Assembly: GCA_021821045.1 (NCBI GenBank)
Contig: JAKACW010000038.1
Span: 1-39,541, forward strand
Source: Pseudomonadota bacterium
GTDB taxonomy: Bacteria > Pseudomonadota > Gammaproteobacteria > JAADHS01
Direction of reading: 5' to 3'
Length of the DNA: 39,541 bases
The notes beneath the pieces are model-generated. The model did not search any database. It saw only the letters and a list, made by a program, of their open reading frames with translations, and had not been told where the DNA came from. Shown piece after piece: positions 35,248-39,541 of the stretch (positions within the stretch are counted from its first letter, which is position 1; each line of letters starts with the position of its first letter). Position numbers and translations under genes: made by a program.

Positions 35248-36141
35248 ATGAATCTTCCGTCCACTAAACAACTGCGCTACCTGGTGGCTCTTGATGAGCA
35301 TCGTCATTTCGGGCGCGCGGCGGCGGCGTGTTTTGTGTCCCAGTCCGCTTTCAGTATCGCGATCCAGGAACTGGAGTCGATTTTGGACGTGCGCCTGGTG
35401 GACCGCACCAACAAGCAAGTCACGATAACGCGCATCGGTCAGGACGTGGTCGTGCAGGCGCGGTTGTGCCTGCGTGACATCGAGGCACTGGTGGAAACGG
35501 CGCGGGGCGGGCGGGCGCCGCTAACGGGGCAGCTCCATCTGGGCGTGATTCCGACCATTGCGCCGTTTCTTTTGCCCAAGGTGCTGCCGCACATTCGCAA
35601 GAGCTATCCAAAGCTGAAGCTTTTCATCAAAGAAGAGACGACCGAGAAGGTGTACGACGCCATGATGCGCGGCGAGTTGGATGCGATTCTCATCGCGTTG
35701 CCCTATGATCTGCGCAACGTCGAGACGGACGTGCTGTTTAAGGATCATTTCGTGCTGGCGTACCGCGAGGGAACAGATCTGGTCGATCCGGGCCGCTACA
35801 CGCCGAGTCGATTGAACAGCGACAGCGTGCTGCTGCTGGAGGACGGCCATTGTCTGCGGGATCACGCGCTCACCGCATGCCGCATTCGCAGCATGAACAA
35901 AGTCAATCGATTTAGCGCAACCAGCCTGAACACATTGGTGCAAATGGTGGAAAGTGATTTGGGCATTACATTTCTGCCGGAGATGGCATTGGACTCGGCG
36001 CTGTTGAAAGGGACGCACATCAATACCCAGTCTCTGAAGGAAAAGAGCGCGCGGGACATTGCCCTGGCCTGGCGCAAGGGCAGCGGGCGGGACGAGGAGT
36101 TCAAACTGTTTGCGCAGCTATTGAAGAAGCATGGGCGATAG
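35248..36141 (+). CDS. oxyR: Hydrogen-peroxide-sensing LysR-type regulator OxyR
   Basis: A 297-aa LysR-type activator. The N-terminal winged helix-turn-helix is at about residues 4-62 (QLRYLVALDEHRHFGRAA, FVSQSAFSIAIQELE). The redox-sensing cysteines are C202 and C211 in LEDGHCLRDHALTAC, with the nine-residue spacing of E. coli C199/C208, so oxidation to a disulfide should switch it on. SLNTLVQMVESDLGITFLP also matches OxyR. AAGGGG lies about nine bases before ATG 35248. It faces the DUF2061-PGdx genes, its probable targets. Confidence 0.95.
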   Translation: MNLPSTKQLRYLVALDEHRHFGRAAAACFVSQSAFSIAIQELESILDVRLVDRTNKQVTITRIGQDVVVQARLCLRDIEALVETARGGRAPLTGQLHLGVIPTIAPFLLPKVLPHIRKSYPKLKLFIKEETTEKVYDAMMRGELDAILIALPYDLRNVETDVLFKDHFVLAYREGTDLVDPGRYTPSRLNSDSVLLLEDGHCLRDHALTACRIRSMNKVNRFSATSLNTLVQMVESDLGITFLPEMALDSALLKGTHINTQSLKEKSARDIALAWRKGSGRDEEFKLFAQLLKKHGR

Positions 36142-36157
36142 GTGTTTCGAGGCGCTA

Positions 36158-36185
36158 TGTGGGAGCGGTTTCGTTCCGCGATTCT
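36158..36185 (+). repeat. REP element (GTGGGAGCGG family), single
   Basis: GTGGGAGCGG, loop TTTCGTT, CCGCGATTC. It lies between the convergent oxyR and di-haem peroxidase genes and abuts the peroxidase stop codon (36185-36187). Confidence 0.88.
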
Positions 36186-37585
36186 TAGTCCGCCACCGGC
36201 AGGCCACTCGGCACCGATGCCGGAATGTCACCGCTTAAATCCAGCGACCCTGGATCAGTCAGCGCGTTCATGAATTCCATGAGTTGGCTGATTTCCAAGC
36301 GGCTCAACACGATGGGTGTCCGCGATTTCTCATCTAGCGTTTGCAGAATGGCTTGTTGTGTTTGAGGATCGTTGCGCAGCGTGGCTTGCAGCTCGGCGCT
36401 TAACTGCGAGGCATCGAAGTTGCGCAGGGATGCGGTGGGATCCAAGTGATGCTCGATGGCGTCTTCCAGTCGAACATAAGCGCCGTTGTGCATGTAGGGC
36501 CCATTGACGGCGACATTGCGCAGCGGCGGCGTTTTGAACTTGAATCGATCCGCGGGATCGCCGCTGACCAATTCGTAGCCGTAGTCGAAGGGCGCGCTGG
36601 TGCCTTTGCCGGGTCCCAACTGCGGCACGGCGATGTTGTGGAAGTCCTGGTCGGAGAGCAGTGAGCCGGAATGACACTCGGCGCAGCGGGCCTTGCCGAA
36701 AAAGAGTACGGCGCCTTGCTTGGCGGTCATGTTGATGGCGGTGGTGTCGCCGGCAACGTAACGATCCCATGGTGTGTTGACGGCGCTCCAGCGCTCGGTT
36801 TCGAACGCGGCAATAGCGTTCGCGGCGAAGGTGTAGTTGAGTTGATTCGCGGGCACCGTGGGGTATGCGGCCTGAAACATTTGGATGTAACGCGGAATGG
36901 TGAGCACGCGCTGCATCACCGCCGACCAGATTGCCGGAAAATCGCTGGCCGGGAGGTTAGCCAGTTCGTTGATGTTGCCAAACACGTCACGATCGTTGGC
37001 ATCGCCGCGCATTTCTTCGATCGAAGTGATGGGGAAAAACGCCTGGGCGGCAAACGCGCTGTCGACCCCAGGCAGCAGGGCCGTGCCGGCCGGTGTTTGA
37101 AAACCGGCGGCCTTAGTTCCGCTCACCCGTCCATCCCAAAACAGCGTGTCGACGCTGGCCAAGCCGCGATTGAACAGTTCGGGCGAATTGCGCGGGATCA
37201 AGCGGCGATTGACGCCTTTAACACGAGCGGGGCCGAGCCCGATGCCACCGGTGCCAAAGGACACCGATAAGTGATCGCCCGTGTGCAGCAAGGGATGGTG
37301 GCAGGTCGCACAGGACGTATCGCGGTTGCCGCTGAGCACTTTGTCGAAAAACAGCGCTTGACCGAGAGCGACTTGGGCCGCGCTGGCGCGACGAGGACGT
37401 TGCAGGGGCGCTATGCCCTGGGTTGTGATGGCGGCTTTAAGTTGACTATCCCAGTTGGCGGTATCGACGGTCGGGCTGTTGGTGTCGGGTGTCGTGTCTG
37501 ATTTTGGCTCGCCGCTACCGCCGCAGCCGGCGATGAGTGAGACCGCAAAGAAAAGACTGAAAAAGTGGACAGATTTTGCAAGCAT
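36185..37585 (-). CDS. Di-haem cytochrome c peroxidase-like lipoprotein (MauG family)
   Basis: A 466-aa protein with a lipobox (FAVSLIAGC) and a serine/threonine/proline-rich linker, then two haem sites: CATCH near residue 93 and CAECH near residue 300. Family parts include LGQALFFDKVLSGNRDTSCATC, SPELFNRGLASVDTLFWDGR and the C-terminal FKTPPLRNVAVNGPYMHNGAY. Peroxide reduction or protein oxidation in the envelope is likely. ATG 37585 has no obvious ribosome site but gives a correct lipoprotein signal. The gene is next to the transposase island, whose repeats begin about 20-90 bases upstream of its start. Confidence 0.88.
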   Translation of the reverse strand: MLAKSVHFFSLFFAVSLIAGCGGSGEPKSDTTPDTNSPTVDTANWDSQLKAAITTQGIAPLQRPRRASAAQVALGQALFFDKVLSGNRDTSCATCHHPLLHTGDHLSVSFGTGGIGLGPARVKGVNRRLIPRNSPELFNRGLASVDTLFWDGRVSGTKAAGFQTPAGTALLPGVDSAFAAQAFFPITSIEEMRGDANDRDVFGNINELANLPASDFPAIWSAVMQRVLTIPRYIQMFQAAYPTVPANQLNYTFAANAIAAFETERWSAVNTPWDRYVAGDTTAINMTAKQGAVLFFGKARCAECHSGSLLSDQDFHNIAVPQLGPGKGTSAPFDYGYELVSGDPADRFKFKTPPLRNVAVNGPYMHNGAYVRLEDAIEHHLDPTASLRNFDASQLSAELQATLRNDPQTQQAILQTLDEKSRTPIVLSRLEISQLMEFMNALTDPGSLDLSGDIPASVPSGLPVAD

Positions 37586-37601
37586 GATGTTGCGCCCGAC
37601 G

Positions 37602-37666
37602 GCCCTTCATGACGACGTTGAGCAATTGTCCTGAAGGGCGGGTAACCACGTAATACGTGGGGTTAC
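37602..37666. repeat. Two hairpins at the left edge of the transposase island
   Basis: GCCCTTCA (37602-37609) and TGAAGGGC (37632-37639) form an 8-bp stem with a 22-base loop. Right after, CCACGTA and TACGTGG (37646-37660) form a compact hairpin, with GTAA and TTAC further out to 37666. The repeat array begins five bases later. Subterminal hairpins like these are what IS200/IS605-type transposases recognise, so they may mark one end of the element. Confidence 0.55.
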
Positions 37667-37670
37667 ATAT

Positions 37671-37918
37671 GCCAAACGCGGACATATGCCAAACGCGTGC
37701 CCCAAACGCGGACACCCATTTTTCGTCGCCAAACGCGTTCCAAACGCCAAACGCGGACACCCAAAACGCCAAACGCGGACACCCATTTTTCGTCGCCAAA
37801 CACCATACCAGACGCGGACATACCAGACGCGGACACCCATTTTTCCATGCCAAACGCCATATGCCCCATATGCCAAACGCGGACATCCATTTCCCCAAAC
37901 ACGGACACCCATTTTTCG
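37671..37918 (+). repeat. Degenerate direct-repeat array, motif CCAAACGCGGACACCCATTT
   Basis: GGACA occurs eight times here (37680, 37710, 37755, 37777, 37816, 37831, 37881, 37903), usually after CCAAACGC or CCAGACGC. Four copies extend to GGACACCCATTTTTC (37710, 37777, 37831, 37903). Intermediate units are shortened, such as CCAAACGCGTTC and CCAAACGCCATATG. The spacing is irregular (15 to 50 bases), so this is neither a CRISPR nor a simple satellite. All copies point the same way, towards the transposase gene that starts at 38014. Confidence 0.9.
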
Positions 37919-38013
37919 TAATCGAATCCTGACGTGCGCGCACTCCCATGTCTTACATGCCAAAGCGCCAAACGCCTCTGCCTCCTCGTCAACTCATGCC
38001 ACACACTCTCCCC

Positions 38014-39060
38014 ATGACGACTCCGCGCTCGAAACAAATCGACCTGTCCGTAACGCCGTATTACCACGTGGTTTCGCGCTGTGTGCGGCGGGCGTTTCTT
38101 TGCGGCAGCGACAAACTCACACGCCGCAGTTTCGATCACCGCCGCGGTTGGTTGGTTGAGCGCTTCCGACAGCTGGCCGGAGTGTTTGCCATTGATGTCG
38201 CGGCCTTCGCATGTATGAGCAATCACTACCATCTCATCCTGCGCGTGGATCGGGAACGAGCCAAAGAATGGACCGATGATGAAGTGGTGCGCCGCTGGGG
38301 CAGTCTGTGCGGTGGTGGCGCGGCGTACCGTTACCGTCAACAGCAAGCGCTGTCGGAGGCGGACAAGATCGAGATCGCGGTGAAGACTCCGACCTGGCGC
38401 GAACGCCTGCACGACATCAGTTGGTTCATGCGCTTGCTCAACGAGTTTATTGCCCGACGCGCCAACTTGGAGGACGGTTGCAAGGGGCGCTTCTGGGAAG
38501 GCCGATTCAAGAGCCAAGCGCTGCTCGACGAACGCGCGCTCTTCGCTGCCATGGCCTATGTCGATTTAAACCCAATCCGCGCAACGCTGGCAGAAACGCT
38601 GGTTGACTCGAACTACACCTCCGTCCAAGAGCGCGTTGTTAGCCATGCAAAAATCCATTCACCACGGAGCGCCATCGCCAAGCGGTCACTGCCGTATGAT
38701 GACGAGTTATTACCCGCATTGGTGCCGTTTTCGGACCAGGTCGTGCGACGCATCGGGCATCCGAGGAAAGCCGTTCCACTTCCGTGCACATTTGACAGCT
38801 ATCTCGCCCTCGCGGAATGGACGGGTCGCCAGCTTCGGAAGAATAAACGCGGCGCGATCCCGCAGGGTGCGAAATCGATACTCTTCGAACTTGGCATCGA
38901 CCAAGAGGATTGGCTACACACCGTGCGCAACATACGCCACGGCTTCTCCTTTGCGGTCGGCGGCTTGAGCTCGCTAACGAAATGGCGCGACCAACTCGGG
39001 CAGCAATGGGTGAAGGGCTTGGGCAGGCATGTCGGACGGCGTGCGGTGCAGCAGACGTAG
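38014..39060 (+). CDS. REP-associated/IS200-like tyrosine (Y1) transposase
   Basis: A 348-aa single-strand DNA transposase of the Y1/HUH class. It has the N-terminal TPYYHVVSRCVRRAFL, the metal-binding HUH pair H71 and H73 in MSNHYHLILRVD, RFWEGRFKSQAL, and the catalytic tyrosine Y182 in AYVDLNPIRATLAET. The C-terminal 130 residues extend beyond the core domain, as in long RAYT-like proteins. ATG 38014 was chosen because it starts the conserved part; upstream codons are made of repeat sequence. There is no clear ribosome site. It is flanked on both sides by related repeats. Confidence 0.88.
   Translation: MTTPRSKQIDLSVTPYYHVVSRCVRRAFLCGSDKLTRRSFDHRRGWLVERFRQLAGVFAIDVAAFACMSNHYHLILRVDRERAKEWTDDEVVRRWGSLCGGGAAYRYRQQQALSEADKIEIAVKTPTWRERLHDISWFMRLLNEFIARRANLEDGCKGRFWEGRFKSQALLDERALFAAMAYVDLNPIRATLAETLVDSNYTSVQERVVSHAKIHSPRSAIAKRSLPYDDELLPALVPFSDQVVRRIGHPRKAVPLPCTFDSYLALAEWTGRQLRKNKRGAIPQGAKSILFELGIDQEDWLHTVRNIRHGFSFAVGGLSSLTKWRDQLGQQWVKGLGRHVGRRAVQQT
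38885..39047 (+). repeat. Copy 1 of a 163-base direct duplication (inside the transposase gene)
   Basis: This stretch, coding for the transposase C-terminus from about residue 291, recurs at 39379-39541, offset by 494 bases. By eye the two copies differ at one base only (ACACCG versus ACGCCG), so the duplication is recent. The second copy is cut by the end of the window. Confidence 0.93.
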
Positions 39061-39215
39061 ATTTCAGGACAGATTCAAACAGACTCGAGGACGTCCGCCA
39101 CGCCACAGCGCTTGATTCAGTCTCCCTGTGCCAGACTTGGTTCGTCGCAGCAGTCAGTGTGATTCCGTTCGACTTCGCACCGCAAATTCCAATCGCTCTC
39201 GGTTACATGTGCTAC
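39061..39215. other. Spacer downstream of the transposase
   Basis: About 155 bases between the transposase stop and the 81-base repeats. I see no gene, promoter or terminator in it. Confidence 0.5.
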
Positions 39216-39377
39216 GAACGCGCCGCTAGCGTGAAGAGCATGCTCGGCTTGCGTTTAACTTTCGCCCGTAGACTAATGGGTGTCCGGGGATTTAACGAAC
39301 AAGTCGCTAGCGTGAAGGGCATGTTCGGCTTGCGTTTAACTTTCGCCCGTGGATTAATGGGTGTCCGGGTAGTTCGT
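39216..39377. repeat. Two tandem 81-base repeats carrying the inverted GGACACCCAT core
   Basis: Units 39216-39296 and 39297-39377 are nearly the same: both contain CGCTAGCGTGAAG, CGGCTTGCGTTTAACTTTCG and ATGGGTGTCCGG. ATGGGTGTCCG (39276-39286 and 39357-39367) is the exact reverse complement of CGGACACCCAT in the array at 37671-37918. The transposase gene is therefore bracketed by inverted copies of one core. Confidence 0.92.
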
Positions 39378-39378
39378 A

Positions 39379-39541
39379 TCGAACTTGGCATCGACCAAGA
39401 GGATTGGCTACACGCCGTGCGCAACATACGCCACGGCTTCTCCTTTGCGGTCGGCGGCTTGAGCTCGCTAACGAAATGGCGCGACCAACTCGGGCAGCAA
39501 TGGGTGAAGGGCTTGGGCAGGCATGTCGGACGGCGTGCGGT
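39379..39541 (+). pseudogene. Duplicated 3' fragment of the transposase gene, running off the window
   Basis: Near-identical to 38885-39047 and still open in the matching frame, but it lacks the catalytic N-terminal two-thirds. It starts a few bases after the second GTGTCCGG repeat, so the breakpoint lies at the repeat. It could be a truncated copy or the first part of a longer tandem duplication. Confidence 0.8.

Noticed and set aside
37671-37918. CRISPR array
   Set aside because: Units vary in length and sequence, spacing is irregular, there are no unique spacers of constant size and no cas genes.
37515-38517. Three long - strand frames (144, 118 and 284 codons) and several + strand frames across the repeat array, with recurring GCPRL or MGVRVW peptides
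   Set aside because: They are open in several frames at once because the repeat unit lacks stop codons; the peptides are only translations of the repeat, with no ribosome sites and overlap with real genes.
39212-39427. A 71-codon - strand frame with an internal repeat
   Set aside because: It is the translation of the two 81-base repeats and crosses into the duplicated transposase fragment in the wrong sense.

Overview
The window is a GC-rich chromosomal segment from a gammaproteobacterium. The order aroA(end)-cmk-rpsA-ihfB-lapA-lapB-pyrF-comEA, the RfaH paralogue, NagZ next to an HGPRT/S-methyl-5'-thioinosine phosphorylase pair (as in pseudomonads), CsiV, OxyR and Pseudomonas-like REP elements all point that way. 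I cannot name a genus from the sequence. Almost every base is assigned: about 45 intact protein genes, a few terminators, eight REP elements and one transposase island. I see no tRNA, rRNA or CRISPR.

Region 1 (1-5918) is a housekeeping block on the + strand: the aroA end, cytidylate kinase, ribosomal protein S1, IHF beta, the LPS-assembly pair LapA/LapB, OMP decarboxylase and a small exported ComEA-like helix-hairpin-helix protein. It is closed by a strong terminator. Region 2 (6088-14395) is a + strand surface-polysaccharide run with passengers: ManC, RfaH-like antiterminator, WecA/WbpL-like sugar-phosphate transferase, GalU, CysM, a PolB-type 3'-5' exonuclease, an O-antigen ligase/polymerase-like protein and RlmD.

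Region 3 (14411-16698, - strand) holds a monohaem cytochrome c with a cupredoxin, a gamma-glutamylcyclotransferase-like protein and a quinone oxidoreductase. Region 4 (16762-25014, + strand) starts with a CYTH phosphatase and continues into what looks like a peptidoglycan-recycling operon: lipoprotein peptide-binding protein, a YkuD protein with no signal peptide, DppB/DppC-type permeases and NagZ. A di-haem peroxidase, a DsrE-like protein and two purine-salvage enzymes follow.

Region 5 (25120-30663) contains CsiV (-), peptide deformylase (+), an EamA exporter with a possible transcription attenuator (-), and two c-di-GMP proteins in one operon (-). Both c-di-GMP proteins carry a degenerate signature: GGAEF with an intact EAL, and FD-GYP. 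Region 6 (30838-37585) is a beta-propeller protein and a thiol/oxidative-stress island (thioredoxin-dependent arsenate reductase, glutathione reductase, peroxiredoxin-glutaredoxin fusion, DUF2061 protein, divergent OxyR), then a lipoprotein di-haem peroxidase.

Region 7 (about 37600-39541) is the most unusual part: an IS200-like/REP-associated tyrosine transposase preceded by a dense degenerate array of a CCAAACGCGGACACCCAT motif. It is followed by the same core motif in inverted orientation within a tandem 81-bp repeat, then by a nearly identical second copy of the transposase 3' end that runs off the window. A second, unrelated REP family (GTGGGAGCGG ... CCGCGATT) is scattered between 19290 and 36185, partly as inverted pairs (REPINs).
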